Shown one piece after another: positions 12,486 to 22,617 of a stretch of 64,000 bases of DNA. The stretch is taken from positions 1 to 64,000 of the forward strand of contig JAKPJF010000106.1 of assembly GCA_029554345.1 (NCBI GenBank), written 5' to 3'. The notes beneath the pieces are model-generated. The model had not been told where the DNA came from and ran no database searches. It saw nothing but the letters and a program-made list of their open reading frames with translations. A program made the position numbers and the translations under genes. Origin of the DNA: Spirochaetota bacterium. Its GTDB lineage: Bacteria; Spirochaetota; UBA4802; JAFGJZ01. Numbering within the stretch: the first letter of the stretch is position 1; each line of letters begins with the position of its first letter.

Positions 12486-14570
12486 ATGGGAAGGGATCTG
12501 CCTTTACATCGTACAAGAAATATCGGAATAATGGCTCATATAGATGCCGGAAAGACGACACTTTCTGAGCGTATTCTTTTCTATACAGGTAAAACTCATA
12601 AAATCGGTGAAGTTCATGAAGGCAGTGCCGAGATGGACTGGATGATTCAGGAGAAAGAACGCGGAATTACCATTACTGCGGCTGCTACAACATGTTTCTG
12701 GAAAAACACACGAATTAATTTAATAGATACTCCCGGTCACGTTGACTTTACTGTTGAAGTAGAGCGTTCCCTTCGTGTCCTTGATTCAGCGATAGCAGTT
12801 TTTGACGCAGTTCACGGTGTTGAACCTCAATCTGAGACGGTTTGGCGTCAGGCTGATAAATATCATATTCCGCGTCTTTGTTTTGTGAATAAAATGGATA
12901 GAATCGGTGCTGATTTCAACAACACCGTTCAAATGATCATAAAAAAACTTAACGCTCTACCTGTGGTTGTTCAGTTTCCTTGCGGTGCGGAGGATAATTT
13001 TTCAGGAGCTATAGATGTTATTTCCGGAAAAATGATAGTTAATTCCTGTGATAAAGGTGAAGAAATCGTTGAATCTGATATTCCTTCAGAGTATATGGAT
13101 GAATACCGCCGCAGACATGAGGAAATGATTGATTTGCTGACCGGTTTTGATGATGAACTGATGGAAAAAGTTCTGGCAGAAAATGTAACTGTTGATGATG
13201 TTAAAAAATCACTCAGGGGATTGGTGATCTCATCAAAGATTTTCCCTGTTTTTTGCGGAACTGCCCTTAAAAATAAAGGTGTTCAGCCTCTCTTGGATGC
13301 TGTTATAGATTATCTTCCTTCTCCGAAGGATGTCGGAGCTGTTAAAGGTCATGATCCGAAAAATCTTGAAAATATAATAACCCGTGAGCCGGAAGACAAA
13401 GAACCTTTGTCAGCTCTTCTTTTTAAAATACATTCAGATCCCTATGTCGGAAAACTTTCTTTCATTAGAATTTATTCAGGTGAATTAAAAGTCGGCGACA
13501 GTGTCTTGTGTGTCAATTCCGGGAAAAAAGAGCGTATTCAGAAAATTCTCCGTATGCATGCAAATGACAGGGAAGAGGTAAAAGAAGCTTTTTCCGGAGA
13601 TATCGTTGCATTGGTCGGTATGAAATTTTCAAGAACAGGTGATACATTAACTGCGGAATCTAATCCGGTAATCCTTGAAAAAATGGATTTTCCGGATCCT
13701 GTAATATCTGTTGCAATTGAGCCGAAGACTAAAGCTGATCAGGATAAGTTATTTCAGTCTCTTGACCGTTTGATGGAAGAAGATCCGACATTTCAGGTGA
13801 AAAAAGATCCTGATACCGGGCAGAATCTGATTTCGGGAATGGGAGAACTGCATCTTGAAATTATTGCCGACCGGTTAATTCGGGAGTTTTCAGTAAATGC
13901 AAATGTCGGAAAACCGCAGGTAACATATAAAGAAACTGTTTCATTTGAAGCCGTCGTTGAGAAATTGTATGAACATATAATTTCCGGAAAAAATAACAAG
14001 GCTCTTGTCAAGATTCGCGTTATTCCTAATTCGAACGGCGCAGGTATTGCGTTTACAAACACTTTGCCGCCGGAAATTTTATCACCGAATCTTGTGCAGG
14101 CTGTTTCTGAAGGCGTGAACGATGCTTCTCAGGCGGGAGTTCTTGCCGGTTTTAAAATGGATGATATTATTGTAGAGCTTGTCGGAGCAGAGTATTTTGA
14201 GAATGAGTCGACTGAGCTTTCATACAGAATTGCCGTCAATATGGCTTTAAAAGAAGCGTGTCAGAAGGCAAATCCTGTCCTTCTTGAGCCGATAATGCGT
14301 CTTGAAGTTGTTCTTCCTGATGAATATACCGGTGATGTTATAAATGATATCAGCACACGAAAAGGACGCGTTGAATCAATAGATATGCGCGGACATCTTA
14401 AAGTTGTTGATGCCTATGTACCTCTTTCGGAAATGTTCGGATATTCCACGAGTGTCCGTTCAATAAGCCAGGGAAGAGCTTCGTACACGATGCAGTTTTC
14501 CCGCTACGAAATAGTGCCGAAAAACAAGGCTGAAATGATTGTAAATAGAATAATGGGGCGCGTTTTTTAG
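12486..14570 (+). CDS. fusA: Translation elongation factor G
   Basis: EF-G is the GTPase that drives tRNA-mRNA translocation. The 694-residue product has G1 AHIDAGKT (17-24), a RGIT switch I, DTPGHVDF and NKMD, then domains II-V. After G1 the sequence reads [12 protein letters not shown], not the TTTTERILYYTG of the common EF-G I type. From memory of the families this resembles the spirochaete/planctomycete/delta (spd) EF-G1 subgroup, though only a tree would settle it. It lies in the classical rpsL-rpsG-fusA-tuf position, which argues for the housekeeping translocase. The ribosome site is modest (AAGCGGG). Confidence 0.95.
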   Translation: MGRDLPLHRTRNIGIMAHIDAGKTTLSERILFYTGKTHKIGEVHEGSAEMDWMIQEKERGITITAAATTCFWKNTRINLIDTPGHVDFTVEVERSLRVLDSAIAVFDAVHGVEPQSETVWRQADKYHIPRLCFVNKMDRIGADFNNTVQMIIKKLNALPVVVQFPCGAEDNFSGAIDVISGKMIVNSCDKGEEIVESDIPSEYMDEYRRRHEEMIDLLTGFDDELMEKVLAENVTVDDVKKSLRGLVISSKIFPVFCGTALKNKGVQPLLDAVIDYLPSPKDVGAVKGHDPKNLENIITREPEDKEPLSALLFKIHSDPYVGKLSFIRIYSGELKVGDSVLCVNSGKKERIQKILRMHANDREEVKEAFSGDIVALVGMKFSRTGDTLTAESNPVILEKMDFPDPVISVAIEPKTKADQDKLFQSLDRLMEEDPTFQVKKDPDTGQNLISGMGELHLEIIADRLIREFSVNANVGKPQVTYKETVSFEAVVEKLYEHIISGKNNKALVKIRVIPNSNGAGIAFTNTLPPEILSPNLVQAVSEGVNDASQAGVLAGFKMDDIIVELVGAEYFENESTELSYRIAVNMALKEACQKANPVLLEPIMRLEVVLPDEYTGDVINDISTRKGRVESIDMRGHLKVVDAYVPLSEMFGYSTSVRSISQGRASYTMQFSRYEIVPKNKAEMIVNRIMGRVF

Positions 14571-14627
14571 GTTTTTTGGAAATATATAAAAATTTCAATT
14601 AATCGAAATTTTTTTTGGATTAATTGG

Positions 14628-14656
14628 TTGACAGTAAACGGGTATATTTTTTTAAT
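14628..14656 (+). promoter_or_regulatory. Promoter for tuf
   Basis: TTGACA (14628-14633) and TTTAAT (14651-14656) are separated by exactly 17 nt in a very T-rich stretch, about 80 nt before the tuf start. This is the best-formed promoter in the ribosomal region and would let EF-Tu be made independently of fusA. Confidence 0.65.
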
Positions 14657-14737
14657 TCATTCACCTTCGTTCATCGAAGGCTGTCTATTGTTTGCTTAAA
14701 AACGGAATAAGAAAAACAAGGAAATAGGAGAAATAAA

Positions 14738-15952
14738 ATGGCTAAAGAAAAATTCGACAGGTCGAAACCACACGTAAACGTGGGAACCATCGGTCACGTT
14801 GACCATGGCAAGACTACATTGACTTCTAGTATTACTAACGTATTTGCCGCTGTTTATGGCGGAGCTAACAAAGCCGTTGCATTCGAAAATATCGATAATG
14901 CTCCGGAAGAAAGAGATCGCGGTATCACTATTGCGACTTCTCATCAGGAATATCAGACTCCTGCTAGACACTATGCTCACGTTGACTGCCCTGGTCACGC
15001 TGACTATGTAAAAAACATGATCACTGGTGCCGCTCAGATGGATGTTGCAATTCTTGTTGTTGCTGCTACTGACGGTCCTATGCCTCAGACTAAAGAGCAC
15101 GTTCTTCTTGCTCGTCAGGTAAACGTACCTTATATCATCGTATTCTTGAATAAAGTTGACATGCTTGACGCTTCTGACAGAGAAGAGCTTGTTGAACTTG
15201 TAAAAGAAGAAGTTAAAGATCTTCTTGTTAAGAACGGTTTCTCTGCTGATTCTCCGATTGTTCCAGGTTCTGCTCTTAGAGCGCTTGAAGACATCGCTGC
15301 CGGAAATAAAGATACTGAGTGGGTTAAGGCAATTCTTGCTCTTGGCGAAGCTCTTGATACTTTCGTACCGACTCCTGAAAGACCAATCGACAAACCTTTC
15401 CTTATGCCTGTAGAGGACGTTTTCTCTATCACTGGCCGTGGAACAGTTGTAACTGGAAGAGTTGAAAGAGGTAAGGTTAAGGTTAACGAAGAAATCGAAA
15501 TCATCGGTTTCAAAGAAACTAAGAAAGCGGTTGTTACCGGCGTTGAAATGTTCAGAAAACTTCTTGATGAAGGTCTTGCTGGTGATAACGTTGGATGTCT
15601 TCTTCGCGGTGTAGCAAAAGAAGATGTTGAAAGAGGTCAGGTTCTTGCTAAACCGGGTTCTGTAACTCCTCATACAAAATTTGATTGTGAAGTCTATATT
15701 CTTTCTAAAGAAGAAGGCGGAAGACACACTCCATTCTTTAACAACTATCGTCCTCAGTTCTATTTCAGAACAACTGACGTAACTGGTATCATCCAGCTTC
15801 CTGAAGGTGTTGAAATGGTTATGCCTGGCGATAACATCAAAATGGTTATCGAGCTTATCACTCCGGTTGCAATGGAAGAAACTCTTCGTTTCGCGATCAG
15901 AGAAGGCGGAAGAACTGTTGGTGCCGGTGTTGTAACAAAAATCGTCGCTTAA
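14738..15952 (+). CDS. tuf: Translation elongation factor Tu
   Basis: EF-Tu delivers aminoacyl-tRNA to the ribosome. The 404-residue product has G1 GHVDHGKT (20-27), DCPGHADY and NKVD, and domains 2 and 3 with [13 protein letters not shown] and the C-terminal [12 protein letters not shown]. It is slightly longer than the usual 393-400, with the extra residues near positions 185-210. [21 protein letters not shown] is the conserved domain-3 segment. An AGGAG ribosome site precedes ATG, an own promoter lies upstream, and a 13-bp hairpin lies after the stop, so it is probably expressed partly as its own unit. Confidence 0.98.
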   Translation: MAKEKFDRSKPHVNVGTIGHVDHGKTTLTSSITNVFAAVYGGANKAVAFENIDNAPEERDRGITIATSHQEYQTPARHYAHVDCPGHADYVKNMITGAAQMDVAILVVAATDGPMPQTKEHVLLARQVNVPYIIVFLNKVDMLDASDREELVELVKEEVKDLLVKNGFSADSPIVPGSALRALEDIAAGNKDTEWVKAILALGEALDTFVPTPERPIDKPFLMPVEDVFSITGRGTVVTGRVERGKVKVNEEIEIIGFKETKKAVVTGVEMFRKLLDEGLAGDNVGCLLRGVAKEDVERGQVLAKPGSVTPHTKFDCEVYILSKEEGGRHTPFFNNYRPQFYFRTTDVTGIIQLPEGVEMVMPGDNIKMVIELITPVAMEETLRFAIREGGRTVGAGVVTKIVA

Positions 15953-15989
15953 TAGTAAAAAGGTTGATTAATAACGCTTATGAAACGAT

Positions 15990-16020
15990 ATTGGTCAAGC
16001 TCACAGAGAGCTTGACCAAT
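15990..16020 (+). terminator. Long hairpin between tuf and rpsJ
   Basis: ATTGGTCAAGCTC (15990-16002) pairs perfectly over 13 bp with GAGCTTGACCAAT (16008-16020) around ACAGA. No T tract follows, so it may stabilise or process the abundant tuf mRNA, or act as a weak terminator before the S10 genes. Confidence 0.5.
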
Positions 16021-16050
16021 TCTATGTAATGTTAAATTTGAGGGAATATT

Positions 16051-16368
16051 GTGGCTAAGAATGCAACTAAAATGATACGCGTGAAGCTTAAATCTTTCGA
16101 TGTTAAGGTTCTCGACAAGTCGGCGGCTATGATTGTTGCTACGACTAATAGAATTGGTGCGAAAGTTGCGGGTCCTGTTCCTCTTCCTACAAAGGTTGAG
16201 AAATTTTGTGTTCTGAGATCGCCGCATGTTAATAAGGAATCTCGTGAGCAGTTTGAAATAAGGACTCATAAAAGACTTGTTGATATTATAGATCCTAGTA
16301 CTGATACGGTTGAAGCTTTAATGAAGCTTGAACTTCCAGCAGGTGTTTCCGTAGATATCAAATTGTAA
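16051..16368 (+). CDS. rpsJ: 30S ribosomal protein S10
   Basis: S10 (NusE) is both a head protein of the 30S subunit and the partner of NusB and NusG in antitermination and coupling. The 105 residues include [17 protein letters not shown] and the loop [20 protein letters not shown], then [12 protein letters not shown]. The start is GTG at 16051 with GAGGGA 6 nt before it; an inner ATG at 16072 is also possible and would give the more usual [10 protein letters not shown] start. It opens the S10 block. Confidence 0.95.
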   Translation: MAKNATKMIRVKLKSFDVKVLDKSAAMIVATTNRIGAKVAGPVPLPTKVEKFCVLRSPHVNKESREQFEIRTHKRLVDIIDPSTDTVEALMKLELPAGVSVDIKL

Positions 16369-16462
16369 TTCGTTTTGAATGTTCCGGCAGTTGATGCCGA
16401 AATGTAATAAAATTGTTAGAAATTGTTGAAAGAAAATAATTGGTGTTTGGCAGGATTTTGTC

Positions 16463-17083
16463 ATGAGAAAGGCGTTGATCGGAAAAAAAATCGGAATGAC
16501 TCAGCTTTTTGCTGAAGATGGTTCAATGGTTCCAGTAACAGTTGTTGAGCTTGGTCCGAATGTTGTTGTGCAGAAAAAGACTGCCGATAAAGATGGTTAC
16601 GAGTCAATAAAACTTGGTTTTGGCGATGTTAAGGAAAAAGATCTTACTAAGGCTCTTGCCGGTGAGTTTAAAAAGAGAAATGTTGCTGAGATGAAAAAAT
16701 CTCTAAGAGAAGTTGATTTGTTCGATTCTTCATTTGAAGTCGGAAGCGTTTTGACTTGTGATATTTTTTCTGAAAATGATTTTGTAGATGTTGAAGGTGT
16801 TTCTAAGGGAAAAGGTTTCCAGGGAACAATGAAGCGTCACAATTTTAAAGGCGGACGCGCTTCTCACGGTTCTTCTTTTCATCGTGCTCCGGGTTCAATG
16901 GGTTGCAGAACTTATCCGGGAGAAGTTTGGAAAGGTAAAAAGATGGCGGGACGTATGGGAACCGACACTGTTACTGTTAAGAATTTGAAAGTTATGAAAG
17001 TTTTGAAAGAGAAGAATACAATTCTTGTTTCAGGAGCTATTCCTGGCAGAAGAAATTCTCTTGTACTCGTAAAGGGAAAATAA
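16463..17083 (+). CDS. rplC: 50S ribosomal protein L3
   Basis: L3 is an early assembly protein whose long loop reaches the peptidyl transferase centre. The 206 residues begin MRKALIGKKIGMTQLFAEDG, the family's hallmark, and contain VSKGKGFQGTMKRHNFKGG and the loop segment HRAPGSMG. Start ATG at 16463 has GGCAGGATT upstream. It follows rpsJ by 94 nt, the largest spacing inside the S10 block, with no clear promoter or terminator in it. Confidence 0.97.
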   Translation: MRKALIGKKIGMTQLFAEDGSMVPVTVVELGPNVVVQKKTADKDGYESIKLGFGDVKEKDLTKALAGEFKKRNVAEMKKSLREVDLFDSSFEVGSVLTCDIFSENDFVDVEGVSKGKGFQGTMKRHNFKGGRASHGSSFHRAPGSMGCRTYPGEVWKGKKMAGRMGTDTVTVKNLKVMKVLKEKNTILVSGAIPGRRNSLVLVKGK

Positions 17084-17105
17084 AGGATACTGATAGAGGA
17101 AGACA

Positions 17106-17732
17106 ATGTTAATAGATAAGTATTCCATAGATGGGCAGAAGCTCGGACAGGTCGAATTGAATGATTCTGTTTTTGCAGCCGAAATTAATGATGTGCTTTT
17201 GTATGAATTTATAAAGGCGGCAAATGCTAATCTTCGTCAGGGAACTCATTCTACTAAAGAACGTTCTTTTGTGAGCGGCGGTGGAAAGAAGCCTTGGAAG
17301 CAGAAAGGAACAGGTCGTGCCCGTCAGGGATCGATCAGATCTCCGCAGTGGAGAGGCGGTGGAATAGTTTTTGGTCCAAGACCAAGATCATATAAAGTTG
17401 AACTTCCTAAAAGCCTTAAGTCTGCAGCATATCGTTCAATTTTTTCAGTAAAAGCGAAAGAAAGTGCGCTTAAAGTTATTGCAGACTTTGATGTTGAATC
17501 AGGTAAGACTAAGGATATGCAGAATATTCTTAACAAACTTGGCGTTGAGCGCGGTGTTCTTGTTGCGCTTGATCGTGATGTTAAAACAAGAAGAGCTATA
17601 AGAAATATTGCCGGTGTTAAGTATAATGATGCAAAACTTATCAACGGAAGAGATATTTTTTATTCAAAACAGCTTCTCATGACTGAAGGCGCTGTGAAAT
17701 ATATTAACGAAAAGTATTCGAAGGTGAAATAA
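17106..17732 (+). CDS. rplD: 50S ribosomal protein L4
   Basis: L4 lines part of the exit tunnel and, in E. coli, represses the S10 operon. The 208 residues include the tunnel loop KKPWKQKGTGRARQGSIRSP with a GGGIVFGP segment, where macrolide-resistance changes occur in other species. An AGAGGAAG ribosome site precedes ATG at 17106. No S10-leader-like structure was recognised here, so autoregulation by L4 is not claimed. Its stop is one base from rplW. Confidence 0.97.
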   Translation: MLIDKYSIDGQKLGQVELNDSVFAAEINDVLLYEFIKAANANLRQGTHSTKERSFVSGGGKKPWKQKGTGRARQGSIRSPQWRGGGIVFGPRPRSYKVELPKSLKSAAYRSIFSVKAKESALKVIADFDVESGKTKDMQNILNKLGVERGVLVALDRDVKTRRAIRNIAGVKYNDAKLINGRDIFYSKQLLMTEGAVKYINEKYSKVK

Positions 17733-17733
17733 A

Positions 17734-18018
17734 ATGAACCTCAACGATGTTATATTAAAACCTGTAATTACTGAGAAATCTACAATGCTTAATGCTGACA
17801 GAAAATATGTCTTCAAAGTAGCTATGGATTCTAATAAATCTCTTGTTAAACAGGCTGTTAAGTTGGTTTTCGGTGTTACACCGGAAGATGTGAACGTTAT
17901 TAACGTTAGAACACGTAAAAAGCGCACAAAATTCGGTATCGGAAGAAAACCGATCTGGAAGAAGGCGATTGTTACTCTTAAGAAAGACGATAAAATTGAA
18001 TTGTTTGATAATAAATAA
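17734..18018 (+). CDS. rplW: 50S ribosomal protein L23
   Basis: L23 borders the tunnel exit and docks trigger factor and SRP. The 94-residue product begins MNLNDVILKPVITEKSTML, the family signature, and has VNVINVRTRKKRTKFGIGRK in the central loop. The start ATG at 17734 is one base after the rplD stop, suggesting translational coupling. Length is normal. Confidence 0.96.
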   Translation: MNLNDVILKPVITEKSTMLNADRKYVFKVAMDSNKSLVKQAVKLVFGVTPEDVNVINVRTRKKRTKFGIGRKPIWKKAIVTLKKDDKIELFDNK

Positions 18019-18035
18019 TAATAGGGTTTTGTACG

Positions 18036-18860
18036 ATGGCATTAAAAAAGTTTAGACCAGTAACTCCTACTCTTCGATATAAGACCGTTCTTGTTTTCGA
18101 TGAGATTACAGAAGAGAAGCCTCATAAAGCACTGACTTCAGGTTATGTTCAGAAAGCAGGTCGCGGTGCTAAAGGTCAGATTTCCGTAAGAAGAAAAGGC
18201 GGCGGGCATAAGAAAAAGTACAGAGTAATTGACTTCAAAAGAGATAAATTTGATATCCCTGGTGTAGTTGAGTCTATACAGTACGATCCGAACAGAACTG
18301 CGAATATTGCTCTTGTTTGTTATAAAGACGGTGAAAGACGTTATATTATTGCCCCTAAATCTGTTAAAGTCGGTGATTCGATTCTTTCAGGAAATTCAGT
18401 TGAAGTTAAACCCGGCAATACTATGCCATTGAAGAATATCCCTGTCGGCACTAACATCTATAATATAGAACTTCATGTTGGTAAAGGCGGTCAGATCGCA
18501 AGGTCTGCAGGTTCTTTTGCGCAGATTTCCGGTCTTGAAGGCGACTATTGCTTAGTTAAGCTTCCTTCTAGCGAGCTTAGAAAGATTCATGGTGATTGTT
18601 TGGGAACAATCGGTGAAGTTGGAAATGCCGATCACATGAATGTTACTGTTGGTAAGGCTGGAAGATCGCGTTGGCTTGGTAAACGTCCTAAGGTTAGAGG
18701 TGTTGTAATGAACCCTGTTGACCATCCATTGGGCGGTGGTGAAGGTAGAACAAGCGGTGGTAGACATCCTGTTTCTCCAACTGGTGTACCAGCTAAAGGA
18801 TACAAGACAAGAAAGAAGAAAAAATATAGTAATAACATGATAATCAGCAGAAGGAAATAA
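18036..18860 (+). CDS. rplB: 50S ribosomal protein L2
   Basis: L2 is one of the most conserved large-subunit proteins and is needed for subunit joining and peptidyl transfer. The 274 residues begin [17 protein letters not shown] and hold the C-terminal [13 protein letters not shown] segment with the conserved histidine region ([18 protein letters not shown]). The start ATG at 18036 follows ATAGGGTTTT. rpsS begins 2 nt after the stop. Confidence 0.97.
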   Translation: MALKKFRPVTPTLRYKTVLVFDEITEEKPHKALTSGYVQKAGRGAKGQISVRRKGGGHKKKYRVIDFKRDKFDIPGVVESIQYDPNRTANIALVCYKDGERRYIIAPKSVKVGDSILSGNSVEVKPGNTMPLKNIPVGTNIYNIELHVGKGGQIARSAGSFAQISGLEGDYCLVKLPSSELRKIHGDCLGTIGEVGNADHMNVTVGKAGRSRWLGKRPKVRGVVMNPVDHPLGGGEGRTSGGRHPVSPTGVPAKGYKTRKKKKYSNNMIISRRK

Positions 18861-18862
18861 TT

Positions 18863-19150
18863 ATGGCTAGATCGTTAAAAAAAGGACCTTATGTCGACAT
18901 GAATCTTTTCAAGAAGGTTGAAGAGCTTAATTCTACAAATCAGAAGAAATCTCTGAAAACTTGGTCGAGAAGATCTACAATATTTCCGGAAATGCTTGGT
19001 CATACCATAATGGTTCACAACGGAAAAAACTTTATTCCTGTTTATGTTACTGAGAATATGGTTGGACACAAGCTTGGAGAATTTGCTTTGACCAGAAATT
19101 ATCGCGGTCATACAAGTAAAGACGACAAATTGGCTAAGAAGAAGAAATAA
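18863..19150 (+). CDS. rpsS: 30S ribosomal protein S19
   Basis: S19 contacts S13 and A-site tRNA in the head of the small subunit. The 95 residues begin [18 protein letters not shown] and include [22 protein letters not shown] and [15 protein letters not shown]-type sequence, matching the family end to end. Start ATG at 18863 lies 2 nt after rplB; AGGAAATAATT acts as ribosome site. Confidence 0.97.
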   Translation: MARSLKKGPYVDMNLFKKVEELNSTNQKKSLKTWSRRSTIFPEMLGHTIMVHNGKNFIPVYVTENMVGHKLGEFALTRNYRGHTSKDDKLAKKKK

Positions 19151-19173
19151 TAATCGGCTAGAAGGAATTAAAG

Positions 19174-19512
19174 ATGGAATACAGAGCGATAGCAAAAACA
19201 GTAAGAATATCTCCGTATAAGGCAAGATTAGTTGCCAATGTTGTGAGAGGATATTCTTATCCTGAAGCAATGGATATGCTTGGTTCTCTTCGCAGAAAAG
19301 CTTCTGATTTAATTAAGAAGACAGTTCATTCTGCCGGAGCAAACGCTAAAGTTGCTAATCCTGAGATTAATGATAATGACCTTTTCATAAAGAAGATTAC
19401 CGTCGACGGCGGAATTACTTTAAAGAGATTTGCGGCTCGCGCAAGAGGTCGCGGAACTAGAATCATTAAGAGGACAAGCCATATTACTGTGGTATTGTCG
19501 GACGAAAAATAA
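19174..19512 (+). CDS. rplV: 50S ribosomal protein L22
   Basis: L22 binds all 23S domains and its hairpin lines the exit tunnel. The 112 residues include RISPYKARLVANVVRG near the start and the C-terminal hairpin KRFAARARGRGTRIIKRTSH. The length is typical. An AGAAGGAATT ribosome site precedes ATG at 19174, and rpsC follows 17 nt after the stop. Confidence 0.97.
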   Translation: MEYRAIAKTVRISPYKARLVANVVRGYSYPEAMDMLGSLRRKASDLIKKTVHSAGANAKVANPEINDNDLFIKKITVDGGITLKRFAARARGRGTRIIKRTSHITVVLSDEK

Positions 19513-19529
19513 TTTTTGCAAGGTGAGTT

Positions 19530-20210
19530 ATGGGTCAGAAGGTACATCCAATAGGGTTTAGAATCGGAATTGTAAGAAATTGGGATTCCGTTTGGTATGA
19601 AGATAAAAAGAATTTTAAGGTTTGTCTTGTTGAGGATCTTAAGATCAGAGATTTTATAATGAAAAATCATAAGACTGCAGGTATAGCACGTGTTGTGATC
19701 GAGCGTCTTGCTGATAAAATCAATGTTAATATTCACACTGCAAGACCTGGTATGCTTATTGGAAAAAAAGGATCAGATATTGATACTTTGAAACTTTCTC
19801 TCCAGAAAATTGCATCAAAAAACGTTTATGTTAATATAGTTGAAGTTAAGAAGCCGGAAAAAGCGGCTCAGGTTATAGCACAGCAGATAGCACAGCAGAT
19901 CGAAGGCCGTCAGCCTTATAGAAAGGCAGTCCGTCAGGCTGTTGGAAACGCTGTAAGAAGCAATGCTCACGGCATAAAGGTAATGATTTCCGGAAGATTA
20001 AACGGTGCTGACATTGCTCGCGGTGAAACTTTCAAAGAAGGAAGAGTTCCTCTTCATACATTGAGAGCTGATATCGATTATGGTGTTGCTGAAGCTCTTA
20101 CTACTTATGGCTTGATCGGCGTTAAAGTTTGGGTTTATAATGGTGATGTTTTTGCTTCTAAAGCAGAATCTGACGAAGATAAATATACTGTAAAAAGAAA
20201 AACAAAATAA
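19530..20210 (+). CDS. rpsC: 30S ribosomal protein S3
   Basis: S3 forms the mRNA entry channel with S4 and S5. The 226 residues begin [20 protein letters not shown] and contain the KH-domain core [14 protein letters not shown] and the C-terminal [20 protein letters not shown]. An AAGGTGAG ribosome site supports ATG at 19530. It is followed by rplP after 23 nt, the standard order. Confidence 0.97.
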   Translation: MGQKVHPIGFRIGIVRNWDSVWYEDKKNFKVCLVEDLKIRDFIMKNHKTAGIARVVIERLADKINVNIHTARPGMLIGKKGSDIDTLKLSLQKIASKNVYVNIVEVKKPEKAAQVIAQQIAQQIEGRQPYRKAVRQAVGNAVRSNAHGIKVMISGRLNGADIARGETFKEGRVPLHTLRADIDYGVAEALTTYGLIGVKVWVYNGDVFASKAESDEDKYTVKRKTK

Positions 20211-20233
20211 TTGACTTATAAGGGATAAAAGCC

Positions 20234-20641
20234 ATGTTAATGCCTACAAAGGTTAAACATAGAAAGATTCATCGCGGAAATCAGAAAGGTCTTGCATATC
20301 GCGGTTCAACAGTTTCTTTCGGAGAATTTGCAATTAAAGCTCTTGAGGCCGGACGCCTTGACAGCAGGCAGATAGAAGCTGCCCGTATTGCCATAAACAG
20401 AAAAGTAAAAAGAGGCGGAAAACTCTGGATCAGAATTTTCCCTGACAGACCATATACAAAGAAGCCTGCTGAAACTCGTATGGGTAAAGGTAAAGGTAAT
20501 CCTGAAGGTTTTGAAGCGATAATTCTTCCTGGCAGAATCCTTTTTGAACTGGGCGGAATTGATGAAGCTGTTGCAAGAGAAGCATTAACTGCGGCTTGTG
20601 CTAAGCTTTCTGTTAAGACAAAGATTGTGACAAAGATATAA
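20234..20641 (+). CDS. rplP: 50S ribosomal protein L16
   Basis: L16 lies near the A-site tRNA elbow. The 135 residues begin [19 protein letters not shown] and contain [20 protein letters not shown] and the following GKGNPEGF segment. Two in-frame ATGs occur at 20234 and 20240; the MLMP-type N terminus common in the family supports the first. An AAGGGATAAAAG ribosome site lies upstream. Confidence 0.97.
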   Translation: MLMPTKVKHRKIHRGNQKGLAYRGSTVSFGEFAIKALEAGRLDSRQIEAARIAINRKVKRGGKLWIRIFPDRPYTKKPAETRMGKGKGNPEGFEAIILPGRILFELGGIDEAVAREALTAACAKLSVKTKIVTKI

Positions 20642-20650
20642 AGGTGAACC

Positions 20651-20851
20651 ATGAAAGAGAAAATTGAAGGACTTACGGAACAGGAATTGACAAGTCAGTA
20701 TAACGCGGCGAAAGAATCTATTCGCAAGCTTCGTTTTCAGTCTGTAACCGGTAAGCTTGAAAATACAAAATCTATTAACAACCTTAAAAAAAAGATTGCT
20801 CGCATTCTTACTCTTAGAAAAGAGTATGAGCTTGGAATTAAAAAAAGATAA
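20651..20851 (+). CDS. rpmC: 50S ribosomal protein L29
   Basis: L29 borders the tunnel exit together with L23. The 66-residue, almost all-helical protein has LTEQELTSQYNAAKESIRKL followed by LRFQ and the second helix with IARILTLRKEYELG. AAGGTGAACC upstream of ATG at 20651 is the ribosome site. The small size and the position between rplP and rpsQ make the call secure. Confidence 0.95.
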   Translation: MKEKIEGLTEQELTSQYNAAKESIRKLRFQSVTGKLENTKSINNLKKKIARILTLRKEYELGIKKR

Positions 20852-20871
20852 GTTGATTTAAGGAACATAAA

Positions 20872-21126
20872 ATGGTTAAAAAACAGAGTAAACAGCTTAC
20901 AGGCAGTGTAGTCAGCGATAAAATGGACAAAACTGTTGTTGTTAAGATTGAAAAGATGGAAAAGCATCCTCTTTACAAGAAATTTGTTAAAAAAAGTAAA
21001 AAAGTAAAAGCGCATGATGAAAACAACGAATGCGGTATCGGAGACGTTGTTACAATTGAAGAAGCAAGACCTTTGTCTAAGGATAAAAGATACCGCCTTG
21101 TTTCTATAGTAGAAAAAGCGAAGTAG
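20872..21126 (+). CDS. rpsQ: 30S ribosomal protein S17
   Basis: S17 is an OB-fold primary 16S rRNA-binding protein. The 84 residues contain [40 protein letters not shown] and [20 protein letters not shown], covering the family from end to end. An AAGGAAC ribosome site precedes ATG at 20872. rplN starts 6 nt after the stop. Confidence 0.97.
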   Translation: MVKKQSKQLTGSVVSDKMDKTVVVKIEKMEKHPLYKKFVKKSKKVKAHDENNECGIGDVVTIEEARPLSKDKRYRLVSIVEKAK

Positions 21127-21132
21127 GTAACT

Positions 21133-21525
21133 ATGATACAGGTAGAAACAAATCTTAATGTTGCTGATAATAGCGGCGTAAAAAAAGTTAGATGCATAAA
21201 AATTCTCGGCGGAAGTAAAAGACGTTATGCTTCTGTCGGAGATATAATTATGGTTGCCGTAAAAGACTCTCATCCGTCATATGGTTTGAAAGACTCAAAC
21301 GGAAAGAAAGTTCATTCTAAAGCAGTACTTCGTGCTGTTGTAGTTAGAACTTCAAAACCGGTTAAAAGAAAAGACGGAACTTATATCAGATTTGATGATA
21401 ATGCCGTTGCGATAATCGACACTAAGAATGAACCAAAAGGTTCCCGTATATTCGGACCTGTTGCGAGAGAGCTTAGAGAAAAAGATTTTATGAAAATCGT
21501 ATCTCTTGCTCCTGAAGTTCTTTAA
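21133..21525 (+). CDS. rplN: 50S ribosomal protein L14
   Basis: L14 sits at the subunit interface and binds RsfS and L19. The product has 130 residues, about 8 more than the very constant 122. Both ends match the family ([15 protein letters not shown] at the start, [20 protein letters not shown] at the end). The extra residues fall around positions 53-66, in the segment [15 protein letters not shown] that replaces the usual short Gly-rich turn. The frame is intact on both sides, so this is an insertion in a surface loop. Confidence 0.96.
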   Translation: MIQVETNLNVADNSGVKKVRCIKILGGSKRRYASVGDIIMVAVKDSHPSYGLKDSNGKKVHSKAVLRAVVVRTSKPVKRKDGTYIRFDDNAVAIIDTKNEPKGSRIFGPVARELREKDFMKIVSLAPEVL

Positions 21526-21539
21526 TAAAGAGGATGAAA

Positions 21540-21848
21540 ATGAGACTTAAGAAGAATGATACGGTTGTTGTTATCGCCGGTAAAGATAAAGGAAAAAGAG
21601 GAAAAGTTCTTAAAGTTGATACTAAAAAAGATTCAGTTCTTGTTGAAGGTGTTAACCAAAAGAAAAAATATACACGTGCTACGCAGGAAGGCGCTCAGGG
21701 CTCCTTGGTTCATGTTGAACGTCCCATTAATCCGTCTAATGTGATGTTTTTCTGTGAAAAATGCAAAAAGGGAGTTAGACTTGGAGTTACTCAAAAAGAT
21801 GCAACCAAGTCTCGAGTTTGCAAAAAATGCGGAAAAAGCATAGACTAA
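21540..21848 (+). CDS. rplX: 50S ribosomal protein L24
   Basis: L24 is an assembly initiator with a KOW fold. The product has MRLKKNDTVVVIAGKDKGKR, then KVLKVDTKKDSVLVEGVN, and a C-terminal pair of Cys motifs (CEKC and CKKC), so it may bind zinc as some L24 proteins do. ATGs occur at 21534 and 21540; AAAGAGG at 21527-21533 is only correctly spaced for 21540, which is chosen (102 residues). Confidence 0.95.
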   Translation: MRLKKNDTVVVIAGKDKGKRGKVLKVDTKKDSVLVEGVNQKKKYTRATQEGAQGSLVHVERPINPSNVMFFCEKCKKGVRLGVTQKDATKSRVCKKCGKSID

Positions 21849-21862
21849 AAAGGTAAATAATA

Positions 21863-22405
21863 ATGGCTGCAAGATTGTATAAAACATATAACGACAGTAT
21901 AAAGGACAAGCTTAAGAAACAGTTCAATTATTCATCTGCAATGCAGATCCCTAAAATTGAAAAAGTTGTTCTTAACGTCGGAGTAGGCGACGGTCATTCT
22001 AATACTGCTAAAATGAACGCAGTTTATTCGGAAATGACTGCAATAGCTGGTCAGAAACCGGTTAAAACTGTTGCAAAAAAAGCGGTTGCGAATTTCAAAA
22101 TAAGAGAAGGATATGAACTTGGATGTAAAGTTACTCTTCGTGGTGACAGAATGTATGAGTTTCTTGACAGATTGATCAATTTTTCTCTTCCACGTGTAAG
22201 AGACTTCAAGGGAATTTCCGGAAAATCTTTTGATAATTTCGGGAACTATAATTTTTCTATAAAAGAACAGATTATTTTCCCTGAGATTGATTTTGATAAA
22301 GCTGAGAACATCTATGGTATAAATGTTACTGTTGTAACAAATGCTAAGACAAAGGAAGAGTCAAAAGCCCTTCTTGAATGTTTTGGAATGCCATTTAGAG
22401 ATTAG
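21863..22405 (+). CDS. rplE: 50S ribosomal protein L5
   Basis: L5 binds 5S rRNA and forms bridge B1b. The 180 residues contain [36 protein letters not shown] and the C-terminal [16 protein letters not shown]. The length matches the family. AAGGTAAATAAT lies upstream of ATG at 21863. rpsN follows after 10 nt. Confidence 0.97.
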   Translation: MAARLYKTYNDSIKDKLKKQFNYSSAMQIPKIEKVVLNVGVGDGHSNTAKMNAVYSEMTAIAGQKPVKTVAKKAVANFKIREGYELGCKVTLRGDRMYEFLDRLINFSLPRVRDFKGISGKSFDNFGNYNFSIKEQIIFPEIDFDKAENIYGINVTVVTNAKTKEESKALLECFGMPFRD

Positions 22406-22415
22406 GAGAAATATT

Positions 22416-22601
22416 GTGGCTACTACTGGCTTAATTGCAAAACACCTGCGTGGTGCAAAGTTTAAAGTAAGAGAACATAACAGATGTTCGCTATGCGGTC
22501 GTCCGCGCGGATATATGAGAAGATTTGATATGTGCAGAATTTGTTTCCGTAAGCTTGCAAGTGAAGGAAAAATTCCGGGCGTAACAAAATCATCTTGGTA
22601 A
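22416..22601 (+). CDS. rpsN: 30S ribosomal protein S14, zinc-binding (type Z)
   Basis: S14 is part of the 30S head. This is the short 61-residue zinc form: it has CSLCGRP and [10 protein letters not shown], a CxxC-x12-CxxC arrangement, and ends in PGVTKSSW. The start is GTG at 22416, 6 nt after TAGGAGAA; an upstream ATG in the same frame lies inside rplE and has no ribosome site. The 100-residue Cys-free form typical of E. coli is absent from the window. Confidence 0.96.
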   Translation: MATTGLIAKHLRGAKFKVREHNRCSLCGRPRGYMRRFDMCRICFRKLASEGKIPGVTKSSW

Positions 22602-22617
22602 TAATAAGAGGAATAAT

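Noticed and set aside
12486-14570. fusA as a ribosome-protection (TetM-like) factor
   Set aside because: Position between rpsG and tuf and full EF-G layout argue for the translocase.
15130-15513. Second antisense frame in tuf
   Set aside because: Shadow of the conserved EF-Tu frame, Ser/Thr-rich without motifs.
14696-15727. Long open frame of 343 codons on the - strand
   Set aside because: Antisense to tuf, whose codon bias generates it; low-complexity Ser/Phe/Asn product with no ribosome site.
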